From positions 1 through 64,000 of the forward strand of contig NZ_JALIEC010000007.1 in assembly GCF_022867865.1 (NCBI RefSeq): a stretch of DNA of 64,000 nucleotides, given 5' to 3'. Of the stretch, positions 37,465 to 46,797 are shown piece after piece (the stretch's first letter is position 1; every line of letters starts with the position of its first letter). This stretch comes from Phaeobacter sp. J2-8. GTDB lineage: Bacteria > Pseudomonadota > Alphaproteobacteria > Rhodobacterales > Rhodobacteraceae. Below the pieces are notes generated by a model. The model searched no databases. It worked only from the letters and a program-made list of their open reading frames with translations, and had not been told where the DNA came from. Made by a program: the position numbers and the translations under genes.

Positions 37465-38783
37465 TGCACCGCATCTACGAAGATTGGGCCTATTCCGACG
37501 CTGCGGTTCAGGATTGCCTTTGGCGCAGGGACGTTGCGCCAAACCCGCCCCTGCAAGACACAGCAACCACAGAGGTCGCCATTATCGGGGGCGGCTTCAC
37601 CGGATTGTCCGCCGCATTGCATCTGGCACAGGCCGGAATCGGCGCCACAGTGTTAGAGGCCAAGCACGTCGGCTGGGGCGCCTCCGGGCGCAATGGCGGC
37701 TTCTGCTGTCTTGGCAGCAGCATGGTCAGCAATGGCGAATTGCAACGCAAATACGGGCCCGATGGCCGCCAAAGCCTGCGCGACGCCGAAAAAGCCGCCA
37801 TTGCACTGGTTGGCGATCTGCTGGACGACCATGGTATCGCGGCGGATCGCCATTCCGAAGGCGAAACCATCCTTGCGCATCGCCCGCGCCACATGGCCGC
37901 GCTGCGCCATGAACTGCCCAACATCACGCAGGATTACGCAATCACGCCGATCCTGCATGACGCAACCGACCTGACCGCGCTGGGGATAAGCGGCCCGTTC
38001 CACGGCGGCATGACCATCCCGCTTGGCTTTGCGCTCAACCCCGGAAAATATGTCCATGGTCTGGCGGACGCGGCCAAAGACGCCGGCGCCATCCTGCATG
38101 ACAGCTCCCCGGTGACCGCGATCACCCGGAACGGCGGCTTCACCCTGACCACCCCCGGCGGGCAGCTCCACGCCAAAAAACTGATCCTCGCCACCAATGG
38201 CTACTCAAGCGAGGATATCCCCGACTGGCTGCGCGCCCGTTATCTGCCACTGCAATCCAACATCATCGCCACCCGGCCGCTGACCCAAACCGAACTAGCC
38301 GCCCAAGGCTGGACCAGCCGACAAATGGCCTATGACACCCGCAGCCTGCTGCATTACTTTCGGCTTCTGCCCGACAATCGTTTTCTGTTCGGAATGCGCG
38401 GCGGCGTCTATGCCACCCCGCGCAGCAACGCGCGCCTGCGGGCCAGAATCCATCGTGATTTCGAAACAATGTTCCCGGCCTGGGCCGCGGTGGAACGCCC
38501 GCACTTCTGGTCTGGGCTGGTCTGTCTGGCGCGCAACCGAACACCCTTTGTCGGGCCGATCCCGGACATGCCCGGCGCCTTTGCCAGCCTCGCCTATCAT
38601 GGCAACGGCCTGGCGATGGGCACCTATGGCGGCAAACTTCTGGCGGATCTGGTCCAGGGCAAATGCCCCGACACACCCTATCCGGCCGCCTTTGCCGCAC
38701 CGCCGAAACGTTTTCCGCTGCGGCACCGGCGCCGCGCCTTGATTGCCGCGCTTGCCGCCGGATTATCTCTTATTGATGGCTGA
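37464..38783 (+). CDS. FAD-dependent oxidoreductase, gamma-glutamylputrescine oxidase-like
   Basis: 439 aa of the D-amino-acid oxidase/PuuB superfamily. FAD-binding GGGFTGLSAALHLA (residues 42-55) and the WGASGRNGGF motif (about 70-79) are typical of PuuB/OrdL-type amine oxidases; a second FAD contact lies in AYHGNGLAMGTYGGKLLADL near the end. It would oxidise putrescine or a glutamylated derivative to an aldehyde. It is translationally coupled to potI (TGATG) and ends the polyamine operon. No glutamylputrescine synthetase lies nearby, so the free-amine route is equally possible. Confidence 0.85.
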   Translation: MHRIYEDWAYSDAAVQDCLWRRDVAPNPPLQDTATTEVAIIGGGFTGLSAALHLAQAGIGATVLEAKHVGWGASGRNGGFCCLGSSMVSNGELQRKYGPDGRQSLRDAEKAAIALVGDLLDDHGIAADRHSEGETILAHRPRHMAALRHELPNITQDYAITPILHDATDLTALGISGPFHGGMTIPLGFALNPGKYVHGLADAAKDAGAILHDSSPVTAITRNGGFTLTTPGGQLHAKKLILATNGYSSEDIPDWLRARYLPLQSNIIATRPLTQTELAAQGWTSRQMAYDTRSLLHYFRLLPDNRFLFGMRGGVYATPRSNARLRARIHRDFETMFPAWAAVERPHFWSGLVCLARNRTPFVGPIPDMPGAFASLAYHGNGLAMGTYGGKLLADLVQGKCPDTPYPAAFAAPPKRFPLRHRRRALIAALAAGLSLIDG

Positions 38784-38785
38784 AT

Positions 38786-38815
38786 GCCCCCCCTAAATGT
38801 CCGGGGGGCTTCTTC
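38786..38815 (+). terminator. Terminator of the polyamine operon
   Basis: A run of C (38787-38793) pairs with GGGGGG (38803-38808), followed by CTTCTTCTGTT. It starts within 5 nt of the operon's last stop. Confidence 0.6.
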
Positions 38816-38821
38816 TGTTCA

Positions 38822-38873
38822 AAAATATCCCGGGGGACGGCCAAAGGCCGGGGGGCTGGCCCCCAGCCATATC
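38822..38873. repeat. GC-rich intergenic hairpin repeat (copy 3' of the helicase)
   Basis: Shares AATATCCCGGGGG and GGGGGGCTGGCCCCC with the longer array at 41149-41280. It abuts the helicase stop. On the minus strand it gives strong GC hairpins and could end the helicase transcript. Confidence 0.6.
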
Positions 38874-40962
38874 TCAGGGCTTGCGCCGCGTCGGCGACTG
38901 CATGCCATTGCCCGTCCGTTTGCCAGGCTTGCCGCGCCCTGCGCCCTTGGGGGGGGCAAATCGCTTCGAGGTATCAGAGGCCCCGGGTCGCGGTCCTGCC
39001 GGCTTGCTGCCCGATGGCTTGCCACCGGACGGCTTGCCGCCACCGGGTTTGCCTGCCGGTTTACCGCCAAATTTTCCACCGGGCTTGCCGCCGCCCTTGT
39101 GCGCTGGTTTGCCCGGCTTGTCGAAACCACGCTTGGCGCCGTCACCATCATGCTTCGCCACAGGTTTCCCTGCGGGCTTGCTACGAGGTTTCGCCGGCGC
39201 ATGCACCTCTGGATCGACCGGCGCGGGTTTCGGCTTGGGGGCCGGTTTCGGCGCGCGGCTTTCTGCACCTGACTGATGGCGCTCTGGCGCGGGACCACGG
39301 GGTTTGTCGGACCCACGTTTGTCGCCTTTGTAAGGCGCCTTATGCGCGGGTTTGCGCGACGGTGCGGACTCTGACTGACGCGCAAAACCCGGCGTGCCCT
39401 CAAACCGGCGCACGGTCACACCATCCTCCAGCACACCGTTTTCACCCAGTTTCGACAAGAACCCCGACGCGCTGGCCTCGGTCAGCTCCACAAAAGTCTC
39501 GCTCTGCTGCACCCGGATTGCACCAATGGCATCCTTGTCCAGACCACCGGCCCGGCACAGCAACGGCAAAATCCAACGCGGCTCGGCCCGGTCATCCCGG
39601 CCCACCGACAGCGCAAACCAGGCGCTCGGCCCAAAGGGCTTGCGCTCTTTGCGTTCGGGACGGGCATCCGGTGCGGCCAATTCCTCTGGCGCAGAATTGC
39701 GCGCCCGGTAAAGCCGCAGATAGGCCGCCGCAATCGTTTCCGGCGAATGCAAATCCAACAGACGCGCCGCAAAATCCGCTTCATCCGGGGCAATCTCTGC
39801 CGCCCACTGCGGATCGTTCAACAGCCGCTCTTCATCGCGCTGCAACACGTCTTCGAAACTGGGCGCTGTCCCCCATTCCGCAGTGATCTTGGCGAATTTC
39901 AGCAGGCGCTCGGCCTTCTTCACCACTTTTGGCGGCACAATCAACGCCGACGTCCCCTTGCGCCCGGCGCGACCGGTACGGCCGGACCGGTGCAAAAGAC
40001 TTCTCGGCATTCGACGGCAATTCCGCGTGGATCACCAATTCCAGGTTCGGCAGGTCAATCCCGCGCGCAGCCACATCGGTCGCCACACAAACCCGCGCCC
40101 GACCGTCCCGCATCGCCTGAAGCGCATGGGTCCGCTCCTGTTGGCTCAACTCGCCCGACAGGCACACAACCGAAAACCCTCGGTTCGACAAACGCGCAGT
40201 CAACCGGTTGACCGTCGCCCGCGTGTTGGCAAAGACAATCGCGTTCTGCGCTTCATGGAACCGCAAAACGTTGATAATGGCATTTTCAGCATCCTGATGC
40301 GCCACGCGCAGCGCCTGATAGCTGATATCGGCGTGCTGGCTTTTCTCGGAAACGGTTTGAACGCGCACGGCATCGCGTTGATATTCTTTGGCCAGCTTGG
40401 CAATCATCGGCGGCACAGTCGCCGAAAACAGCAAGGTCCGCCGGTCTTCCGGCGCAGCACCCAGCATGAATTCAAGATCTTCGCGGAACCCAAGGTCCAG
40501 CATCTTATCCGCTTCGTCCAGCACCACAGCCCGCAGGCTGGTCATGTCCAGCGCACCCCGGGTGATGTGATCGCGCAGACGGCCGGGCGTGCCGACAACA
40601 ATATGCGCCCCCCGTTCCAGCGCCCGGCGTTCGGTCCGTGTGTCCATCCCCCCGACACAGGACACAACCCGCGCACCGGCCTTGGCATAAAGCCACTCCA
40701 ACTCGCGCATCACCTGGAATGCCAATTCACGGGTTGGCGCAATGATCAAGGCCAGCGGCGCCGCCGCCGGTGCGGCCATTGTGGCCCCATCCAGCAAGGT
40801 CGGCCCAATCGCCAAACCAAACCCGACGGTCTTGCCGGACCCGGTCTGTGCCGACACCAAAAGGTCCGCAGCATGCAGTTCGGGATCGGTTACCGCCTCC
40901 TGCACAGGCGTCAATGTATCGTAACCACGCTCGGCAAGCGCATCAAGAAGGGGCTGGTTCAT
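38874..40962 (-). CDS. DEAD-box RNA helicase with Gly/Lys-rich tail, frameshifted as read
   Basis: About 695 aa when repaired. Motifs in order: Q motif near TLTPVQEAV, I SAQTGSGKT, Ia PTRELAFQV, II DEAD (VVLDEADKMLD), III SAT (LLFSATVPP), V ATDVAARGIDLP, VI HRSGRTGRAG. A DbpA-like RNA-binding region follows (FVELTEASASGF), then a tail of about 130 residues made largely of G, K and P (GGKPSGGKP-type). The frame breaks at 40001-40002: one extra base splits NAE from SLLHRSGRTGRAG. It probably remodels rRNA or mRNA, for example in cold. Hairpin repeats flank both ends. Confidence 0.88.
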
Positions 40963-41467
40963 CGCGAAACCGTTCTGCAAAGGGGCACCCGGCAATTCGC
41001 CTCATCACGAGTCGGGGCCATAGGTGAAAAAGTGCCCACTAAAGCAAAGCCCGCCATATGTATACCTCACAATGACGAAACTGCGGCATCAACACCCCCT
41101 AACAGCACTTTATCGCCACCACAGACGCCATCCCAATTTCATCTGACCAGAAATATCCCGGGGGGTTTGGGGGGCTGGCCCCCCATCTATCCTGCGGTTT
41201 GGGGGGCTGGCCCCCCATCTATCCTGCGGTTTGGGGGGCAGTCCCGCCATACATCCTGTGGTTTGAAGGGACTGCCCACCACCGATCCAACGCATCCCAC
41301 AGCCAAACCCGATGTCACCAGCCCCCCAACACCCGGGTCTGGAAATTCTGACCTTCCCTTTGGCCAACACATTTGCCACAGTTTATCAGAAAACACAGCC
41401 AGGCCGATGTAAACCGGCATAACATTACCCATATCCACTGCAAGATTTGCAAAAAGGGGGAATTTCC
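40963..41467. other. Intergenic region with tandem hairpin repeats
   Basis: 505 bp upstream of two divergent genes. It holds the 32-bp tandem repeat described separately. Nothing else resembling a gene was found; a ribosome site GGGGGA lies just before the coiled-coil gene. Confidence 0.5.
41164..41280. repeat. 32-bp tandem repeat, each unit a GC hairpin
   Basis: Units at 41164-41195 and 41196-41227 are identical; 41228-41259 is diverged in its second half and a partial fourth starts at 41260. Each unit contains GGGGGGCTGGCCCCCC, a perfect hairpin. There are no spacers, so it is not a CRISPR array. Confidence 0.85.
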
Positions 41468-42544
41468 ATGTCCAATTTCGACGCCCAACTGCGGGAAAGC
41501 CAAACCCAGGTTGCCGAAGCTCAATCCAAGATTTCCGAAATCACCAGCCGCATCGACACCGCCCGCGAAAAGATGAAGCAGGGCATCGAGACCGACATTG
41601 ACGTGGAAAACGCCACCCTTCAGGACGTGCACAACCACACCAGCGTCATGAACGCCAATATCGCCGAGCTGATCATGGGGCTGGACGATGTCACCGCCGC
41701 CTTTTCCCGCGATTTCGACGAAATGCGGTCGAAAACCGGCTGGGAAAGCTTTGTCGGCTTCTTCTCCAAGGACCGCTCTGATGCGCTGCGTCAGGAACGG
41801 ATGAAGACCGCCAATATCGACGACAAATTGCAGGATCTGATCTCGAAATCCGATATCATCACCAAGCTGCTGGAAAACCAGCTGGCTGTCCTGACCGAAC
41901 AGAAATCCAAGGTCGAAACCAACCTGACCGAAACCCTGGACGAACGCGAATTCACCGTGGGTGAGCTGGAGGCCCTGAAGGCCGAGATCCTCGGCATGGA
42001 CCCCAAGATCATCGAAGTCGAAAACAAGATCGCGGTCGAACAAGACGCCGCCGCGCGCACCAAGCTGGAAACCGAACTCGCCGATCTGAACAAGGCCTAT
42101 AACGATCTGGTCCAGCAGGAACAGGTCAAGCTGGCCAAGAGCCAGACGCTGGAACGCTATATCGAAAAGGGCAAGTCCTGGGTCGACAGTCTGCAAAACC
42201 AATCCGCGACCCAGATGGTGCTGATCAACAAACTGCAAACAGACACCAAGCAACGTGTGGTGCTCTATGATGCGCTGTCAAAATCGCTGAAAACCGCCCA
42301 ACAGCAGGACGTGGCCCACCGGATCAACGAAATCGGCGTGAAAACGGATCAGGAGGCCCAGACCGCCATGGCCGCCATCGGCACCGCAACCAACCAGAAA
42401 ATGGCCGACATGCTGGAATCGCATGAGGACCATATGGTGTTTGCGCGTGAAGTGCTGGAGGCCAAGGCCAAGGCCGACGAACGCTTTGCCCGTCGGTTTG
42501 CGTCGATTGTCGAAAAGCATGACAGCAACGCCTATGGCGGCTGA
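41468..42544 (+). CDS. Coiled-coil protein, distant TelA (toxic anion resistance)-like
   Basis: 358 aa, soluble, almost wholly helical and charged. A long coiled coil runs from about 1-60 and again from 110-230. The segment around 235-290 (KSWVDSLQNQSATQMVLINKLQTD) recalls TelA/KlaA proteins of tellurite-resistance loci, but the match is weak and from memory. GGGGGA precedes the ATG. First gene of the seven-gene cluster that runs to 49103, so it may be the soluble partner of the ATPase encoded three genes on. Confidence 0.7.
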   Translation: MSNFDAQLRESQTQVAEAQSKISEITSRIDTAREKMKQGIETDIDVENATLQDVHNHTSVMNANIAELIMGLDDVTAAFSRDFDEMRSKTGWESFVGFFSKDRSDALRQERMKTANIDDKLQDLISKSDIITKLLENQLAVLTEQKSKVETNLTETLDEREFTVGELEALKAEILGMDPKIIEVENKIAVEQDAAARTKLETELADLNKAYNDLVQQEQVKLAKSQTLERYIEKGKSWVDSLQNQSATQMVLINKLQTDTKQRVVLYDALSKSLKTAQQQDVAHRINEIGVKTDQEAQTAMAAIGTATNQKMADMLESHEDHMVFAREVLEAKAKADERFARRFASIVEKHDSNAYGG

Positions 42545-42550
42545 TCCCGC

Positions 42551-42700
42551 ATGTCACGTGGGGCTGTTGTCACCATCTGCCTGATTTTGGCGGTTGCAAT
42601 TTTCGGGGTGATCCTGTTCTCGGACGGCTGTGCCGAGGATGGGTGCAACCGGTTTTTTCAGGCCCTGCGCGGCCTGTCACGCGCCGTACAGGCGTTTTGA
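42551..42700 (+). CDS. 49-aa membrane protein of the ATPase cluster
   Basis: A short gene, 6 nt after the coiled-coil gene and 14 nt before the next one. One hydrophobic helix (about residues 5-23) is followed by a Cys-containing motif (DGCAEDGCN, Cys27 and Cys32) and an amphipathic tail. Spacing within a tightly packed operon supports it as real. No function known. Confidence 0.6.
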   Translation: MSRGAVVTICLILAVAIFGVILFSDGCAEDGCNRFFQALRGLSRAVQAF

Positions 42701-42714
42701 TCCAGAAGGATGCC

Positions 42715-43833
42715 ATGACTGACGTTGTCACCGAACACCATGGGCTGACCGAAACCTTCGCCAGCCGCCGCTACTTTCAGAAGTTCGAGGCTATCACCGG
42801 CCACTTGGGCCGTGTTGCCGGTGTTATGGAGGCCGAAGGCAGTCTTGACCGCAACGATGTGAAAATTCTTGCGCGCTACATTCGCGGCATCGCCTATACG
42901 TTCAAGGCACTCAGCATGAAATATCTTCTGGTCGGGCGCGACACCGGGCAATTCTTTGGTTCTTTGGCCATCGACGACAGCGAAAGCGGCTTTCCGGCGT
43001 TTCAGGAGCTGCTTGTCATGGCCAATGACGCCCAGCAGGCGGACCAGCACCTGGAAAACATGCCGTCGGCAAATGCGCTGAAGGATCAGATGATCAGCCA
43101 GATCATCACCGACAAGGCGCTGCCGACCAAGCTGCAATTTGCCCTGTCCCAGCGGCTGTATTACGAAGAATTGGCGCGCGGGCATTTGTTCTGGGCCCGC
43201 ATGGACCCGCGCATCGACTGGGTGTCCGGGTTTGAAAACCGCCGCAGCTACCGCATTCATTGGGCGGTTTATGACAGCCAGATCAACCTGCCGACGATCT
43301 ATCTGCTGGAACTGGACGACAGCGGCAGAACCGCCCTGCCCAAGGATGAACGCCGCTGGCCCGAGGTGCAGCGCCATTTGATGGGCCAGAGCCTCGGCGC
43401 GCTGAAGCTTCTGACCATTGCGCGCGGCTTTGACGAAAGTTTTGACGATCTCCACCCCAAACGCCTGCGCCGGTTTCACATCGGGCCGATGTATTCCCAT
43501 GCCTTCACCCGCCAGACCGGGCCAATCCGCGATGTGCTGGCCGAGGCGAAATCCCCCCCGGGCGAGGATTGGACCCTGGCCTGGACCTCGGAAATGCTGG
43601 AAAGCGAACGGGTAAAGGAAGAGCGCGCCGGATGGTTTTCCACCGTCGAGCGTGAGGTCTTCGCGCTTGACCCATTTTCGGGCCGCGGCATCGACACCGG
43701 CGCGACCGAAACCAGCCGCGCCATCATCTTGCCGCAACGCCCGTTTCAGGTGCTGGCCGAAAAGAACCCACCCGGTTTTGCCAATGTGCGCAAATTCGTG
43801 GTCAGCCCCGGCGGCCGCGTCCTTTCCTATTGA
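42715..43833 (+). CDS. Conserved protein of unknown function in the ATPase cluster
   Basis: 372 aa, soluble, no signal peptide or membrane segment. Recognisable stretches: RYFQKFEAITGHLGRVAGVME (helical start), QRLYYEELARGHLFWARMDP and WAVYDSQINLPTIYLLELDD, then a mixed C-terminal domain ending FVVSPGGRVLSY. I do not recognise a catalytic motif. AAGGA lies upstream of the ATG at 42715. It lies 45 nt before the ATPase gene, so both are probably co-transcribed. Confidence 0.7.
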   Translation: MTDVVTEHHGLTETFASRRYFQKFEAITGHLGRVAGVMEAEGSLDRNDVKILARYIRGIAYTFKALSMKYLLVGRDTGQFFGSLAIDDSESGFPAFQELLVMANDAQQADQHLENMPSANALKDQMISQIITDKALPTKLQFALSQRLYYEELARGHLFWARMDPRIDWVSGFENRRSYRIHWAVYDSQINLPTIYLLELDDSGRTALPKDERRWPEVQRHLMGQSLGALKLLTIARGFDESFDDLHPKRLRRFHIGPMYSHAFTRQTGPIRDVLAEAKSPPGEDWTLAWTSEMLESERVKEERAGWFSTVEREVFALDPFSGRGIDTGATETSRAIILPQRPFQVLAEKNPPGFANVRKFVVSPGGRVLSY

Positions 43834-43878
43834 CCCGATGGGTGCGCCTTCACCGCGCGCCGTTCAGGAGATTTTATT

Positions 43879-45816
43879 ATGAGCCAGACCAGCGACCAGA
43901 TGGAACTTCGCGAAGAAGACATTCGCAAACATTACCCGGCCGCCACCGCGCTTTTGACCGGCTTTGACCACACGCCCCGCATTGCGGTGCAGAATTCTCC
44001 AGCCGACGCCGGAGAGCGGTCCCCCGGCATCCCGCGTGCGCGTCGGTTCCGCTCCACCACCCCCGGTCTTGCGACCCGTCGCAGCGCGGCCAAACACGGC
44101 GTGCAACTGCGTACCACGATCGAGGGCGCGGATGACGACGACACCCTGACCTCGCCGCAACAGGCCACCACCCTGCACGCCCTGCGCCGCGCCATTTCCA
44201 TCGCGCAGGCCGTTGCGGAAAGCTACGCCGAGGCGACCGGCCTCGCCGACCTCAAACGCGCGAACCTGCAAGGGGCCCTGCCCGCCAACCGCAAATCCGA
44301 ATTCACCGAGCTTCTGACCGCCGAGGCGCTGATCACCGCCCATGCCTGGGCCAATGCCACCGCCTATCTGCTGTCCGCGCATACCTCTGAAACCACGGTA
44401 GAGATTGGCGAAGTCGAGGAGCTGATCACCGACAATGGCCAGATCGCCCTGCATGGCCTGCTGTGGGAGCTGGAACAGGATATCGAGGCGCACGCCCCCG
44501 ACGACGCCCATCTGATCGCCACGATCACCGCCTTTGCCGAACAGGTGATGGACAAAACCGCCCGGCGCGCGGGCTCTGCCCCCCGTCTTGCCCCCTTCAC
44601 CGGGGCCACCTGGCATGTCGAGGCCGACGACCTGACCCTTCGCGGCTTTACCCCGGCGGCCAAGGCGAAATCGACCACCCTGACCATGACGTTCAAGAAA
44701 CCGAACGAGGTCGTCGGCAACCATATCGCCAAATATCAGGCGCTGCGGCTGTCAAAGATGCTCATGGCCTATGATTTCACCCGCAAGCTGAACCCCTTTG
44801 CCGATTTGGGCGGCTTCATCTTTACCTTCATGGGGGATGGCAAACCGGGCACGGGCAAGACGACGCTGATCCAGATGATGGCGGGCCTGATCAACGATTA
44901 TTGCAAGGTGGCCGACTATCCCTTTCGCTACCAGAACCTGTCGACCGACAATATCGACAGCTATCAGGGCAAGTCGGGCCAGAACGCCAAGGCGTTTATC
45001 AACAACATCATCGACCCCAATGTGATCGGGTTTGGCACCATCGACGACATTGACCAGCTGGCCGGCAAACGCGGCGACCGTCAGTCCAGCGCCGGGCAGC
45101 TCGAAATCACCGCTGTGTTGATGGAGAGCTTCGCCGGCGCCAACACCGTGGTGCGCGGCAATTGCACCTTTGGCATGTTCTCGAACTATCCCGAAAACGT
45201 CGACGACGCCCTGCGCCAACGCGCCGGGGCCCGGTTTCTGGTCGATGGGCCGCGCACACGCGAAGATTACATCGACATCCTGCACCTGCTGATGGGCAAA
45301 AACCACGACATTCCGCTGGGTGATCACGCGGCCTTTGCCGCGCAGGAAATCAAGAAAGCCGTGTCCGCCAGCTTCGCCTCGCATTCCCGCCCGCATGAGG
45401 CCGGGTTGCTGGCGGTGTTCGACCGGGTGCAATCGACGGTTGGCGATCTGGACACGATTGCCAAGATGGGCACCTACCTGAAGGCCATTCAGGAGGCGGA
45501 CGAACGTTTTACCGGACGTGCCATCAAGAACATCACCGACGCGGTCAAGGTGCGGGCGATGGATTTCGAACTGCCGGATGAATGGATGGAAAACCCCGAA
45601 TTGTTCCTGTTCCGCGACTACGACACTAAACGCGCGATGATTGCCGAACTGCGGGTGCCAATCACGCCGGAAATGGTACTGCAAGAAATCAACCGCTACG
45701 CGGATTTAGAGTTCCGCTATGCCGACAAGTCAGACGAGGTGGCGATAGACGGCATGGTGCGAGAGTATGGGCGACAGGAAGAGGCGAAACGGCGGTATTT
45801 GGAGGGGAAAGGATGA
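43879..45816 (+). CDS. P-loop (AAA-type) ATPase of the unknown cluster
   Basis: 645 aa. The first about 260 residues are helical and of unknown fold. The P-loop GKPGTGKT is at 321-328, a Walker-B-like strand VIGFGTIDDID at 382-392, and a sensor/arginine-finger-like region NYPENVDDALRQRAGARFL follows at about 438-456, as in AAA+ proteins that act as rings. The C-terminal part (from about 530) is helical and charged. Probably the motor of the cluster, with membrane partners encoded downstream. ATG at 43879 with AGGAG upstream. The HNH insertion follows directly. Confidence 0.82.
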   Translation: MSQTSDQMELREEDIRKHYPAATALLTGFDHTPRIAVQNSPADAGERSPGIPRARRFRSTTPGLATRRSAAKHGVQLRTTIEGADDDDTLTSPQQATTLHALRRAISIAQAVAESYAEATGLADLKRANLQGALPANRKSEFTELLTAEALITAHAWANATAYLLSAHTSETTVEIGEVEELITDNGQIALHGLLWELEQDIEAHAPDDAHLIATITAFAEQVMDKTARRAGSAPRLAPFTGATWHVEADDLTLRGFTPAAKAKSTTLTMTFKKPNEVVGNHIAKYQALRLSKMLMAYDFTRKLNPFADLGGFIFTFMGDGKPGTGKTTLIQMMAGLINDYCKVADYPFRYQNLSTDNIDSYQGKSGQNAKAFINNIIDPNVIGFGTIDDIDQLAGKRGDRQSSAGQLEITAVLMESFAGANTVVRGNCTFGMFSNYPENVDDALRQRAGARFLVDGPRTREDYIDILHLLMGKNHDIPLGDHAAFAAQEIKKAVSASFASHSRPHEAGLLAVFDRVQSTVGDLDTIAKMGTYLKAIQEADERFTGRAIKNITDAVKVRAMDFELPDEWMENPELFLFRDYDTKRAMIAELRVPITPEMVLQEINRYADLEFRYADKSDEVAIDGMVREYGRQEEAKRRYLEGKG

Positions 45817-45832
45817 TCTTTGCCCTCCGCAG

Positions 45833-45896
45833 TCCCGGACTTGATCCGGGACCTTATCGCAAGGCTGGACGTGAGGCCCCGGATCAAGTCCGGGGC
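45833..45896. repeat. REP-like palindromic repeat pair
   Basis: CCCGGACTTGATCCGGG (about 45834-45850) and its inverse CCCGGATCAAGTCCGGG (about 45878-45894) face each other, each also imperfectly self-complementary. This is the common alphaproteobacterial extragenic palindrome. It marks the left edge of the AT-rich HNH insert. Confidence 0.75.
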
Positions 45897-46011
45897 TGCG
45901 GCAGCGTGTTGTTCGCAATACATCTGAGTGTGGTGAGGTCGATCGGCGCGCTCAGCACGAGCAAGGGAAATCAAGATATTCCGTTGTTTCAGAATATTGG
46001 AGGCAGAACAT

Positions 46012-46759
46012 TTGAGTAGAACTGCTTTTTTTAGAAAACTTGGTGCAGAATATGCCAATCAACGTTGGAGTTGGTGCGCTGTCGACCACAGCAAAAAAAG
46101 AGTGATATTTGGCGCTTGGAATACCCTAAGTAATGATTTCTTCTAGTGTTATTCTCTCCGAGAGTTGGGAGCGCTTCCGTGGTAGACGACAACCCGGATA
46201 CTCCGATGCCATCAAGAAATTAGATCTCGTTACAGCCGAAGGCTACGATCTGGTCTTTTTTGTCATGGTTCAAGGCAATCCGGATTATGAAAAATCGCCG
46301 AGCATTATTACTGAGGTCATTGAAGAACTACACGCAGCCGAGCTTATAAAAATCGGTGCCGATTGGATCGCTCTCAAGAAAGCATACGTGCCTCTACTCG
46401 CTGATGAACTTCCTGAACATCTCGCTTCGAAATATCCAGAAGGCGCAAAAAAACGAGTTACAGTGAGTATTATCGAGCGAAACTCCAAAGCACGCCAAGT
46501 TTGCTTGCAAGCAAATGGCACCCAATGCAAAGTCTGCGATATCGATTTCGAGAAGACGTATGGCCCAGTCGGAGCTGGGTTCATCCACGTCCATCATGTC
46601 AATCCGGTATCTTTGACAAAAGGCCTAAGAAACATCGACCCTACCGTTGACTTGGTGCCCGTATGTCCAAACTGCCACGCAATGCTTCACCGCAAATTTC
46701 CGCCTCTTTCAATTGACGAATTGCGGAAACTGATGCGGCAATCAGGCAATTCAGGATGA
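46012..46759 (+). CDS. HNH endonuclease (restriction-type), frameshifted as read
   Basis: About 248 aa when repaired. The N-terminal part (AFFRKLGAEYANQRWSWCAVD) and the middle (RGRRQPGYSDAIKKLDLV) belong to a known class of HNH proteins often found in restriction loci. The C-terminal zinc-type HNH domain has CKVC, HVHHVNPVS and CPNCHAMLH. The frame breaks at 46137-46142 by one extra T. The start is TTG at 46012 with GGAGG eight bases upstream. Much more AT-rich than its neighbours, it sits between two genes of an otherwise collinear cluster, so it was probably acquired. No methyltransferase is adjacent; it may cut modified or foreign DNA. Confidence 0.8.
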
Positions 46760-46797
46760 AATCCACAAACTGCAACCACTATTGACCGGAATAAATT

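Noticed and set aside
41164-41280. Regular 32-bp repeats as a possible CRISPR array
   Set aside because: Units are directly adjacent with no spacers and no cas genes nearby.
45717-46058. A 113-codon minus-strand frame over the REP-like repeat and HNH start
   Set aside because: It crosses the palindromic repeat and the antisense of two real genes, with no family likeness.
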